This document shows positions 37,357 through 49,299 of a stretch of 64,000 bases of DNA, one piece after another. Position numbers and translations under genes: made by a program. The notes below the pieces were generated by a model. The model worked only from the letters and a program-made list of their open reading frames with translations, searched no databases and was not told the DNA's origin. Each line of letters begins with the position of its first letter. The first letter of the stretch is position 1. Source of the stretch: Eutypella sp. D-1 (taxonomy: Eukaryota; Ascomycota; Sordariomycetes; Xylariales; Diatrypaceae); contig JAJTTP010000005.1 of the NCBI GenBank assembly GCA_023313575.1, positions 2,852,001-2,916,000 on the forward strand, written 5' to 3'.

Positions 37357-39455
37357 ATGGTGGAAGGAGACTCGAGCTCTCCCACGTGGAAGTTCACCCA
37401 GTATGTCTACAATCTACAATCTACATTCTGCATTCTGCATTGCTCTATATCTAGCTTTCGTCTCACTCTCCCCCACACCTACCATTTGTTCTGGCCCATT
37501 TTATGGCGCTAGATCCGTGTCGTTATGGCGTTGGGTCAACATACTGTCTCGTGTACCCCAACGTCACCTCTCCGCTTCGTGTTAAGCAGCGGGGCCATCA
37601 CAAATTCCTTTGCGCGACCACCACCCTGCTAACCTCTCTTTTCTAGGTGTTTTGGAGACAAGGGAGATGTCGAGGATATCACGGAAGGTGTGTTTATCTC
37701 CTCATCACCCAAGTTCCTGCCTGTCCCCCCACCCCCTATTCTCCTAATAATAGCGGGGATTTGATTGTTGCTCCGAGTTGCTCAACTTACCATACCCCTG
37801 CCCAAGCCATAACCCTGGGCTTTTTGTGCTGATGCCAAGACTGCAGCGGACATCATATCAACCGTCGAGTTCGATCATACCGGCAACTACCTCGCGACGG
37901 GTGACAAAGGGGGTAGGGTGGTGCTGTTTGAACGGAATGAGACTGTAAGTCCCATCTGCCAGCTCTAGCCACACTTTGCTTATTCAGAGCCCTCATGGTT
38001 AACCTTCCTTTGTCCGTGTAGAAAAAGACATGCGAATACAAGTTCCACACCGAGTTCCAGTCTCACGAGCCCGAGTTTGACTACCTGAAATCGTTGGAGA
38101 TCGAAGAGAAGATCAACAAGATTAAATGGTGCCGGCGTCAAAATGCTTCCCATTACTTGCTCTCTACGAATGACAAGACCATCAAGCTATGGAAGGTCTT
38201 CGAGAAATCCCTTAAGGTGGTGGCAGAGAACAACGTCTTGCAGGATGTGACACCAGGCAACGCAGCCGGGGCGGGAGGAGGGGCGCCAAGGCCCATCCCT
38301 CGATCCCATTTCAAGAACGCCAGCGACCTCAAACTACCTCGTTTAACCCACCATGATACGGTAGTCGCTGCCGTCCCCCGGCGCACCTACGCTAATGCTC
38401 ATGCGTATCACATCAACAGCATTTCGGTGAATAGTGATGGCGAAACCTTTATAAGTAGCGACGACTTGCGGATCAACTTATGGAACCTCAACATCCAGGA
38501 CCAGAGTTTCAACATTGTGGACATCAAGCCTGCGAATATGGAGGAGCTCACCGAAGTCATCACCGCCGCCGAGTTTCATCCGTTAAGTTGCAACTGGTTT
38601 ATGTATGCCAGCTCAAAGGGGACCATCAAGTTGGCAGATATGAGGCAAAGCGCTCTCTGTGACCAGCATGCGAAGCGTACGTATGAGTTCTCTTTACATA
38701 TAGTCCCTGTTGCTCCTTGGCATATTGTCTGTTTCAACTGCCATGACCCATATTCTGACCAGGCTCCTAACTTGTACCACAGTATTCGAGCAAGAGGAGG
38801 ACCCCTCGTCTAGATCATTCTTCTCTGAAATCATATCCTCCATTTCCGACGTCCGCTTCTCCCATGACGGCCGCTACATCCTCTCCCGGGACTACCTGAC
38901 GGTCAAGATCTGGGATGTCAACATGGAGCGGCAACCCGTCAAGACGATCCCAATCCATGAGCATCTGCGACCAAGACTCTGTGATACGTACGAGAACGAT
39001 AGTATTTTTGACAAATTCGAGGTTGTCTTTTCAGGGGACACCAAGAACGTCATGACAGGGAGTTACAACAACAACTTCATGATCTACCCGTCCGATCCAG
39101 AAAAGGAGACAGAAGTGGTCTTGCAAGCCGATAAGTCGGCGTTCAAGGCCAAGAAGGTCGGCATACCTACTCCTATCAACTCATCAACGAGCCCTTCTGC
39201 GACCAACGGTGGGAAGAAGGGTGGTTCGCGAGCGGGAAGTCCAAGCGCCGGGCCCGCCCAGGGTCAAAGGATGCGCAAGGAGACGGACGCCGACCAGATC
39301 GATTTCAACAAGAAAATCTTGCATATGAGCTGGCACCCGTTCGAGGATAGCATTGCTATCGCCGCGACCAACAATGTGAGTACACAGCCTATCCCCACAC
39401 AACAATATCAGCTGCTAAATAAACATAATAGCTATTTGTATTCTCGGCCCTGTAA
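37357..39455 (+). CDS. cdc55: PP2A regulatory subunit B55 (Cdc55), WD40 protein
   Basis: Cdc55 targets protein phosphatase 2A to mitotic and morphogenetic substrates. Six exons, 37357-37400, 37647-37687, 37847-37944, 38022-38676, 38783-39375 and 39432-39455, close in frame to 484 residues. The spliced N-terminus reads [20 protein letters not shown], then [19 protein letters not shown]. Family motifs follow: [26 protein letters not shown]-like [54 protein letters not shown] and [12 protein letters not shown]. The last exon is only 24 bp and encodes LFVFSAL before the stop, as in relatives. A Gly/Pro/Ser-rich insert (about residues 390-425) is typical of fungi. The start ATG at 37357 is the first in the spliced frame. 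Confidence 0.95.
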
Positions 39456-41221
39456 TTTCCTACGGCATCCAGCGGGGAGTTGCCAAAGCCTCGCACAACT
39501 ATCTTCCTCCCCACACCCTGGATGACCGTTCCAAGCCCGAGTGCCAGCGGGCTGACAGCTGCTTTACGGCATGGCCAAATCGATCCCGTCAGCTTATGTG
39601 TGCCCCATCTAACCTGAATGTTGGTGGTATGCTTCGGTCAGGTGGTTTGTAGTTGGGCAACGATACTGCTACCATGATGGGTCACGAAGAGGTTCGCGCT
39701 GTCCCGGCAATGAGGCAGCATTGGTTCCGGAGGGGTCAGTTGTGGGTTGAGGGTTTCGTCTGGTGTCCACAACTAGCCAAATTGTTGTCGGATCAAGGAG
39801 AAACGAGGGCAAGATTCATGGGGAAAGCCGGAAGCGTTGGCCAGTACTGGGGTGGTGATTGCTATCACAGACAGATTAGGTAGTGGACCTGCCACGGTAT
39901 AAAACATACGTACCGAGGTGGTTTACGACATTCAAGGTGCGGGGAGGGGTCGCCCAGGGCTGACGCAACTGAAGCTCCGATGCATATGTAGAAATAACCG
40001 GCCATGAATAAATTGAACAAGAAGAAACTATGAAAGATGCCTTACGTGCGAATGAGATTATATATCCTAAGACCAACTGAAGCCTTGGAGACGTTCGGGC
40101 TATGTAGGTGCCGCCGTTATTTGGTGGAAACCAGAAGGATTCTTACCGGACCAGGCTGCAAGCCCGGTTGATGCTTCCATAAGTAACACCCAGGGGAATT
40201 CGGCCCGCGAGTACGAAGTACCTAGGTACATATGTAACATCAACCTCTAGATACCAGCAGACCCCCTTTTAAGTCAATTGCAAAAGGTAAGTAGGTACCT
40301 ACATATGCCTACTTAGGTATGTAGGTACTTATCACCATTTTGAATCCATATTGACGGGTATACAGAAATACATTATCTACCTACCTGGTAGTCGTATAAA
40401 CCTATGGATATATCACCAGAGCCTCCCTAAGGACAGGGTACACACATGTAGGTGTACCTAGCTAGGCACTATGTTTTAGCCCGGCCTACCTTAGGTGGGC
40501 TAAGTAGCTTCCACTTAAGTACCGGGCTCCTAGTCAATATCCTTCCCGTAATAACCAATCAGACACAGCAAACGAGGGTACAAAATACAGACATGCATGA
40601 ATGTATGCTTAAAGTATTTTACGCTCCCGTTCGGTACGCAATGACTGACATTTTAGGTACGGACTGGATACCTGCTAAGGAATAAGTCAGATGTAGCTTC
40701 CAAGGTTACCATCTGTACGAAGTAGTTGATTACACTTGGTCTCACTTTCCATTAACTGGGAATAATTCGAACTTGGCTTCTTCCAGTTCTAGGTTTAACT
40801 CTCGATCTTTCCTTCCGTCCTTCCAGATATTAACCTCTTGTAAGGTTATAAGTTAGATGCACCGGACGGGTTAAAACCTATAGCAGATCAGGTTCGGTCT
40901 ATCATTATATAGAGGTCCGACTTGTCAGCGAAAACTCCGTCCTCCGTCCTCCGTCCTCTCTCCTCCGTCCTCTCTCTCCTCCGTCCTCTCTCTCCTCCGT
41001 CCTCTCTCTCCTCCGTCCTCTCTCTCCTCCGTCCTCTCTCTCCTCCGTCCTCTCTCTCCTCCGTCCTCTCTCTCCTCCGTCCTCTCTCTCCTCTGTCCTC
41101 CTCAGCCCTCCTCGCCTTATCCCCCCTCTCCCTGTTCTCTCGTCTCACCCACAACTTGCGCGTCGCACTCTGTTGCCTCAACACCCACCAGTTTGTCGTC
41201 CTTAGTGTTTTCTTCACCTCG
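39456..41221. other. Spacer between cdc55 and the nucleotide-sugar transporter
   Basis: The 1.77 kb contains cdc55 3' sequence, TACCTA/TAGGTA clusters at about 40205-40345 and 40380-40520, and the 16-bp minisatellite next to the transporter start. A small frame at 39653-39883 has no coding support. Confidence 0.5.
40941..41098. repeat. 16-bp minisatellite upstream of the transporter
   Basis: The pyrimidine-rich unit CTCCGTCCTCTCTCTC is repeated about nine times with little change. It ends about 120 bp before the transporter ATG, so it lies in its promoter or leader. Open frames through it on both strands are pure repeat (RERTEERE type) and are not genes. Confidence 0.92.
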
Positions 41222-42931
41222 ATGACGAGCCGATCGAACGTCCGACGACGTCAAACCTTGCGAGACTCGCACGCCCAGGCTAATTCGCGAAATGGCGACA
41301 CTATGACTCCCAAAGTCATCAACGCAGCGCCCTCTCTCGAGAAGGCCGAATTGTACGGCATTCACGATCAACGGCCTACCTTCTCTAAGCTCATGGGTCT
41401 CGCCGGCCGCATATTCATCGAGACCATTCCGCAATGGCTGACCGTCGCGGCTATGCTGAGCCTGATTTTCGGGGGTTGTTGTTCCAACGTAAGTAGTAAT
41501 CCGCCAATGTCTGATTTAGGGCTGACTGACTAACCATGGCTGCTCTTTTTTCCTTTCCGTTACGCCCTCCACAGGTATTCGCCCTTGAAGCTATAATCAA
41601 GTAAGCACCCGACCTATCCGTGTGGACGTGAGGGACGTGAGGGACAACGTACTCCATTGCATTGCGCATATCCAATCCATCCCGCGCATCCCGCGCATCC
41701 CGCATATTCCTGCGTATCCTTCGTATCCTTCGTCTCCTACATATCCTGCGTATCAAGGCCTCGCGTGCTTTGTAGTACCACCTACTAAACAACGCCCCAA
41801 AAATCTATAGGGTCGAACCAGCCAGCGGTATGCCCCGTCTTCCTCCCTCCTCTCCCAACGCGCACCGGATCATGCAGCTTATAATCCCATTTCGTTCTTT
41901 AACTAGGAACCCTCCTAACCTTCGTCCAATTCTTGTTCGTCGCCGCTACGGGATACATATCCCAGTTCGATTCGTCAAGACCTCCGCTCTTCCTTAGGCC
42001 GAACCGTGTCCCGATTCGGCGCTGGCTCGTCAACATCATCCTCTTTTTTGCCATCAACGTCCTGAACAACCATGCCTTTAGCTACGATATATCGGTTCCA
42101 GTGCATATTATTCTTCGTTCGGGTGGCAGCATAACCACTATGGTGGCTGGTAGTCTGTATGGGAAGAAGTATTCACGAATTCAGATCGTGGCAGTCCTTC
42201 TATTGACCATCGGCGTCATCACCGCCGCATGGTCAGATGCGCAGTCCAAGGCAAGAGCCCAGCCCTACGATATCCCTGTATCGGTAACTTTGAGCCTCCT
42301 CTAATAATTAAATATGCAACAGGGAACAACGGATAGTGCGTCAGCCAAGGAAACGCCCAGTTTCAGCACTGGGCTAGCTATATTATTCATTGCTCAGGTG
42401 CTTTCCGCGATCATGGGATTGTATACGGAAGAGACGTATAAGCAGTACGGGCCTCAGTGGAGAGAGAACCTCTTCTATTGCCATCTGCTCTCGCTGCCTT
42501 TGTTCTTGCCCTTTCTCCGTTCACTAATAGACCAGTTCGCGCGTCTCGCAAATAGCCCACCCCTCAAGCTTGCCTTACCAACAGAGGGGGCAGAGCTGAC
42601 AGCATTCCCTGAAGCGATCGCTCAGAAAGTGCAGAATGTGTACATCCCGAGCCAAATCGCCTACCTCGCTCTTAACGTTTTGACGCAGTATGCGTGCATA
42701 CGAGGAGTCAACCTGCTCGCCGCGGCATCCTCTGCGCTAACAGTAACCATTGTGCTCAACATTCGCAAGCTCGTCAGCTTACTCCTGAGTATCTGGCTGT
42801 TCGGAAACCGGCTGGCCGCTGGAACACTAGTGGGTGCCATCGTGGTCTTCTCGGCGGGCGGGCTCTACTCATTAGATTCCAAGAGGAAATCATTGGCGCA
42901 ACAGAAACCAGCGAGTGCGAGGCTCGGATAG
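41222..42931 (+). CDS. yea4: UDP-N-acetylglucosamine-type nucleotide-sugar transporter (Yea4/SLC35B4-like)
   Basis: By family it moves UDP-GlcNAc (or UDP-xylose) into the ER/Golgi lumen for chitin and glycan synthesis. Five exons close in frame to 431 residues: 41222-41488, 41575-41600, 41811-41827, 41907-42283 and 42323-42931. Exon 3 is a 17-nt microexon coding for VEPAS between split codons; with it the family string FALEAIIK, VEPASG, TLLTFVQFLF is restored. About ten membrane segments are visible. Conserved motifs include LNNHAFSYDISVPVHIILRS, MVAGSLYGKKYS, MGLYTEETYKQYG, LTQYACIRGVN and SSALTVTIVLNIRKLVSLLL. An N-terminal tail of about 70 residues is basic and may be cytosolic. The 210-bp intron before the microexon contains short tandem repeats. 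Confidence 0.93.
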
Positions 42932-44498
42932 GGACGGGACCTCGAGAGTATGTTTGTTGAGCGGATGGATGTCTGGGCGTGGGGGAAGAGGTTTTAGCTA
43001 TATAAATTATGATGGGTGACGGTTTCGTTCTTCCAGTAGTATTTTGTTAGCTCCTCTCTCGCACTTGACGACAGCAACTTAACGACAACAATTGGCAAAG
43101 TAAAAATGCCTAGAGCAGATTCTTAACAATGTTCATCGTGCAGTTCATCCACACGTCCATACGACAAAGATAACGGCTCGGTCTGAGAGTGAAATGAAGT
43201 TGGTGGGCATGCTAAGTAAAGCATAGATAGGCAGGTGGGTAGTAGGATAGGGGTTATATATACATCCATGAATACCTTCTTTAAGCTAACCCTTTAGCCT
43301 AGCTGCATACAGTACCTTGGCGATCAGCAAGATCCCCGATCAAACCATCTACATACACATCTAGTAGTAGGGACTCTACACATCCGATCTTATCAATCAA
43401 TATGATTATGGGCAGGGGGGAGGAGGGGAGAGGGGGAGAGGGAGAGGGTTGGGCCCCCTGGTGCATCTGGGTAGGGCATCTCTACCATATTTAGTACTGA
43501 ACGGATCGATGACAGCCAAGCAACACCAGCCTGGACGATTATACATACCCAAATACCCAAACACCCAAACACCCAAACCCCATCAGGCAACTACCGGTAA
43601 CGGGAACCTAACGGTCAACTTAAACGCCTGGTCAAGACGGCCGGACGGTTTCAAAGTGGAGCGAGTTGTAACTACTTATCTAGTACTATATACGGGCTAG
43701 AGCATCATCCACGGGATGGCACCTAGGCAGCTGTGGGACCCTGCAGGTACCCTAGGCAAGCCTAGCAGCCCTAGTAAGGGCACTATTAGTGAGCGCTATC
43801 GGTGGCTAGGGCAGTTAGGTGGATACTTAACATCATCCTCTCGCCTTATCTTCCCCTTATCTCCAGGGCTACCAGCACTGACCCCTCCAAAAAAACATTC
43901 TACGACGTCCCCGGGGCCACTCATGATAGCCCTGGAAGTAACCTGTGGACAAGTCTACTTAGGTATGTATGTATGTAGGTATGTATGTAGTAGTGTATAG
44001 TGTATGTAATGTAGGGTAGTGGGTAGTAGTGACAAACCTCTTGTTAAGTAAGGCCTTCCTTGCAACTTCGAACTTGTTTTGCCTTCGTGTTGTCAAACTA
44101 CCAACCTTGACATCTCCAACCAAGGGATTCCTGCCCAAGTATTCGACATTGCTCTACTCTCTCACTCATCTCAAGGTCACGCCTGTCTATCCATCACGCG
44201 ATATTTTTCAGCTCGGTGAACCCGGCTACCTGGATATCGAGTTTAACAGGCTCACATCATATCATCGGAGCAAAAAATGTCCAGTCAGTCAAACCCTTCC
44301 TCCATCTTCTTCACCCCCCCCCCTCTCTCCCTCTCTTTTGCCTCTCTAGGCATTGGATGAACGACGACTGCGCCTGTGTATACCGAAAATCTACATCGAG
44401 ACTGGCTAGCTGACCAGGCACCCATGGTGGTTTGTGTAGTGCTCCGAGAGTACGAGCACGAACACGAGCATGACGTAGCATCTTCGGAGCCGTCGACC
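42932..44498. other. Spacer between transporter and AMP deaminase
   Basis: The 1.57 kb includes G-rich GGGAGAGGG runs at about 43415-43450, an AAACACCC repeat near 43555-43580, TATG repeats at 43963-43990 and a C10 run at about 44316-44325 on the sense strand of the AMP deaminase leader. A 22-nt sequence at 43688-43711 is shared with 53978-54002. No gene is seen. Confidence 0.5.
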
Positions 44499-47400
44499 AT
44501 GTCTCACGTCATATCGGACGGGTTTCCAGCGGTGGCAGGGACCATTGAACATGATTCTGATGGTCCCGAAGCAATTGCACATGCTTTTGAAAACGATCTC
44601 GAGTCGGACAACGAGCATGGTGAGCATCCGATCTCATCAAACATAGAGTCGGGCAACGGCAACCCTGCCCATGATGATTCAACCCATGTCTCACTGCAAG
44701 ATGGCATGCTACCACGTGATCTACCCCGGAAGACCACGTTTTATGATCCCGTCGCGGAGAGACAGATGTCACAAACCGACGCCAAACTGTTTTATCAACG
44801 CGCTCAGCTGGAGCAGTTAAAGTCCGACGGTTTTCCGTCTCAGACTACTCCCCACGGCAGCCCTTACATGACCCAGACTCCTGCTGCTACTGCCCCTGCT
44901 GCCTTTGGTCCCAATACAGCAACTACTTCCGCCGCCCAAATCAACATGAGTGGTAGTTCTCTATCCTTGCCCTCGGCAGCTGCCAAGAGCTATAACCTTC
45001 CAGATATAGAGGAAAGAGTGCCTTGGGTTCAACCTTCCGAACCGGCCCCGCGAACCGCCACCAGGCCCTCCTTAGGTGGTTATACGACTGGTTTCGCGAC
45101 ACCGGGCCGGACCAATGCTGTGCCCAGCCCCGCTGGATATGACCAAGCCCGACCCGGCGCGTACCCTGGTATGAGTCTTCCTGATGGGGCGCCTGCCGGA
45201 CCCTCTGGTGCCTTAACCGAGGATGACCCACACATCACCTCAGAACTAGCGACCATCTTCAAGAGTATCCAGAAGATTATCGACATTCGCCACAAATACA
45301 TCCGTCTTTCTTTACAACGCGATGGCGATAATCCCAAGGACGACCCCAGCTGGGAGATCTACCCGCCGCCCCCCGAGCCAGCATGGCGCAGGTACCAGGA
45401 CACACGCGCGCCCAACACCGCGGAGAACAGCATGAGCAACAGCACGGTTTTACCTCCTAAGGACTCCGCGATTCAGGGAACGGCCGAAGCTCCTGCCGGA
45501 CCCGATGCCGAGCCTACGAAGACGCCTAAGAAGCGCAAGCAGGGCCACGACATTGGCGAAGACTTCGACATGGACGACCTGACACCGCTTCCCCAAGCCA
45601 GTGAATTCACGTTTCGCCTCGACGAAAATGGTGTTTTCCAGGTATTTGAGAACGCTGAAGCTGACAAGGCTAATACCCCCGTCGTCGCGGTTCCAACTAT
45701 TAAAGATTATTACCTGGATCTTGAAGTTATCCTAAGTATCTCTTCTGATGGACCCAGTAAGAGCTTTGCGTTCCGCCGTCTGCAGTACCTGGAAGCAAAA
45801 TATAACCTCTACTCGCTGCTCAATGAATACCAGGAGACCGCCGACTCCAAAAGTGTTCCTCATAGGGATTTCTACAATGTGAGGAAAGTCGACACTCATG
45901 TACATCATTCTGCTTGTATGAATCAGAAACATCTGCTGCGCTTCATTAAAAGCAAGATGAAGAAGTGTCCCGAGGAAGTTGTGTTGTACCGCGACGAGAA
46001 GTATTTGACACTCGCGCAAGTTTTCCAAAGCATCAATTTGACGGCATATGACCTAAGTATTGATACCCTGGACATGCACGTAAGTTCCTTGCAGCAGCTC
46101 TTATCATGTTTTCATGGTAACCAGCTAACCTCTCTCTCTATAGGCTCACAAGGATTCTTTTCATCGTTTCGACAAGTTCAACCTCAAGTATAACCCTATC
46201 GGGGAATCTCGTCTTCGGACGATCTTCTTGAAAACAGACAACCACATCCAAGGCCGATACCTCGCCGAGATCACCAAAGAAGTCATCGCTGATCTCGAGT
46301 CGAGCAAGTATCAGATGGTGGAATGGCGGATTTCCATTTATGGCCGATCCTTGGACGAGTGGGATAAGCTGGCCGCATGGGTGGTCGATAATAAGCTCTT
46401 CTCTCACAACGTTCGATGGCTGATCCAAATCCCGCGTCTGTATGATGTCTTTAAGGCATCTAACCTAGTGGAATCGTTCGAGCAAGTTGTCAAGAACATT
46501 TTCCAGCCCCTCTTCGAGGTGACCAAAGACCCCGAGAGCCACCCCAAACTTCACATTTTCCTGCAAAGAGTTATCGGGTTTGATAGTGTAGATGATGAGA
46601 GCAAGGTCGAGCGCCGTCTGTTCAGAAAGTTCCCGGTGCCAAAGGAGTGGAATTCTAAACAGAACCCTCCGTACAGTTACTGGCAGTATTATCTCTTCGC
46701 GAACATGGCCTCTCTAAATGCCTGGCGTCGACAGCGGGGTTTTAACACTTTCGTACTCCGGCCACACTGCGGCGAGGCGGGAGACAGCGAACATCTAGCA
46801 GTTGCGGTATTATGCTGCCATAGCATCAGTCACGGTTTGCTTCTGAGAAAGGTGCCTCTGTTGCAATACATATTCTACCTGGAACAGATCGGCATTGCCA
46901 TGTCACCTCTCAGCAACAACGCGCTGTTCCTCACATATGAGAGAAACCCATTCTACCAGTATTTCAGGCGTGGGCTCAATGTGTCTCTGTCAACCGACGA
47001 CCCACTTCAGTTTGCCTTTACCAAGGAACCGTTGATGGAAGAGTATGCCGTGGCGGCCCAAATCTACAAGCTGAGCGCAGTAGACATGTGCGAGCTAGCC
47101 AAAAACTCGGTCAAGCAGAGCGGTTACGAGTATTCGATCAAGCAGCAGTGGCTGGGGGAGAATTTCAATCTCCCGGGCAAGGAGGGGAACAAGATGATCA
47201 AGACGAACGTGCCGGACCGGAGGGAGGAGTTCAGGCACCATACATGGGTGGAGGAGCATCGGATGTATGGAGCGTCGTCTTCTTATCCAAGTGTGACATG
47301 CTGACGAAAGAAATCTTGTAGGATCTCGAGATATACATCGCCATCAGAGATGTTGGGGGCCTACCAGGAAGTGGCGGAGCACTACCCCAACATCGCGCCG

Positions 47401-47784
47401 GGGCCCCCCTCGCCCACGTCGTCGCTCAAGACCAACGTGGTCAGCGGAACGGGATACGCGGGGTCGAACGCGTACAGCGGGCAAATCGTGGAGCAGACGG
47501 AGGGGGGCCACCGCCCGGGATTCATACATGGAGATGTCAGCGGCAGCCCGCACCTGTCCGGGCAATACGGAGGAGGGCAGTTCGCGGGGGTGACGAGCTC
47601 GCCGCAGATCATGCCGCAGCGGGAGCCGTCGTGGCCGACGGAGGCGCTGAGGGACATGCACCTCTCCGGCCACGAACCGAGGTACGTTCCGGGGATGATG
47701 GCGCGGGCATCGAGGCGGCATAGTAGACGCCTCAGCTCGACTCAGGAGTCAGATGATGCGGGTCCTTCTCGAAAGCACTCGTAG
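44499..47784 (+). CDS. amd1: AMP deaminase
   Basis: The enzyme converts AMP to IMP and ammonia in purine interconversion. Exons 44499-46079, 46144-47264 and 47322-47784 close in frame to 1054 residues. The chosen ATG has a good context (GACCATGT); another in-frame ATG lies 25 codons upstream at 44424. After a long disordered N-terminus (about 400 residues), the catalytic domain shows the zinc-binding [20 protein letters not shown] near residue 460, RPHCGEAGD, and [10 protein letters not shown] near residue 805. The last splice joins [20 protein letters not shown]; without it the protein would stop at a TGA near 47302. A C-terminal tail of about 150 Ser/Gly-rich residues follows, longer than in yeast. 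Intron 1 is 64 bp and has a GCTAACC branch-like site. Confidence 0.95.
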
Positions 47785-49299
47785 GAAGAGTAGGGGAGAA
47801 AGGCCGAGATGAGTGGTTTGTGGGCGGCAATTTTTTTTTTTTAAATTTTTTTAAATTTTTTGGTATAGTCTAGTTTAGACATAGACAGACGAACAAACCA
47901 ACAACTCAACTTGAAATTGATCCATTCGGATAATACCTCGATTTCATAACTATTTTTGCGTATTTTGGTATAATTGTGTGCTTTGCATTAGCTACCTAAT
48001 GAAGTGTCCATGGGAAATACCCCCTTTTTCGATTTAATTGTGAAGCTGCGCATATGTGTACTGCTTCCATACTGTAGGTACCGGGACACTTATAAGACCG
48101 TGTGTATCTTGGAAGTATGTACTTACGTACAAGTAGGGGAATTGGGGCAAGGTCATCCGTCGTCGGTACTCAGCTGCACAGAGCCTAATCGGATATATAC
48201 ATATAATCTATCGTCTACCCACTTATACCTTATATGTACATACCTACATACTATGGTCATAATTGGGGGACCCGGGGCAGCACTGAGCCCTCTTCATTAT
48301 TACATTACATCTCTCTCACTCTCACCCTCACTTGACATTGTCAGGTAAACCCAAGAAATCCATTCAGGACGTACAATCTCGACACCCATCCCTTTTTTCT
48401 TTTTCCCCCCTTTTTTTCTTTTCTCCCGTTTTTTTTTAAGAAGAGGGAAAAGAAAAGAAAATCACCCCGTCACTCGCTCGCTTGCTGTCTAGTACATACA
48501 TTCAGGCGTGTGTGTGTAAGTGTGTATATGTGTGTGTGTATAAGCATCTTCTTCCTCATTTTTCAGCAACTTAAGTAAATCGTTAAATCCAATCGATCGT
48601 CCCGACCCATCCTTGTCTTCTGATTATGTCCCTACAGTAGTAGCTTGCTGGTGTTTATCGTTCTCGTCTCGTATCCCGCCCACCCCCGAAGATCCGACGA
48701 TATTTAATTTGGTTTCAAAAGTCCGCTTCCGCTTCCGCTCCATGTCATGGTCGTAGATTAAATCGCGATTATTATCAAAGGAAAAAAGAAGTTACCAGGC
48801 AGGAGAGGAAAGCTTCTTTGGGAACTCCTTTCTCTCTCTCTCTTTTTTTTTTTTTTTTCCTTTTTTATTATTATTATTATTTTTTTCTTTACTTCTTCAT
48901 CTTCTCTTGTCTGTTTGTTTGCCTACCAGCCTGCCAGCCTGCTTGTCTGTCTCTGCTTGTCTGTCTCTGCTTGTCTGTTCTACCCTGGGCGATTGATTGC
49001 CTCATAGGGAGTTAGTTAGCGGGACTTACGGGCATATCATCATCTACTATTCCATATTATCTACTACTTATTATCTACCCTACCGAACCGTACCGAACCG
49101 TACCGTATCGTATATCGTCCCGTATCGTACAGACCCGAATTATACCGCGCTGCTCCTTCATCTGCACCGCATCATATCCCGTATCCGTCATCCCGTATCC
49201 GTCATCCTGTATCCGTCATCAAGGTTCTCCATCTTGACCACGATCTCGCCATCCTGTCAAAATCGATAAATTTATCCATAGTCCTCCATCATCATCACC
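47785..49299. other. Spacer between AMP deaminase and sla1
   Basis: The 1.5 kb has T-rich runs at 47831-47862 and 48842-48890, a TCTCTGCTTGTCTG repeat near 48940-48980, an ACCGTACCGA repeat near 49083-49112 and three copies of GTATCCGTCATC at about 49190-49220. The rest is probably AMP deaminase 3' sequence and the sla1 promoter. No gene is seen. Confidence 0.5.

Noticed and set aside
40888..41217. Arg/Glu repeat open frame
   Set aside because: Product of the 16-bp minisatellite; no coding evidence.
47265..47304. AMP deaminase stop at 47304
   Set aside because: Splicing at 47265-47321 restores [15 protein letters not shown], so the tail continues to 47784.
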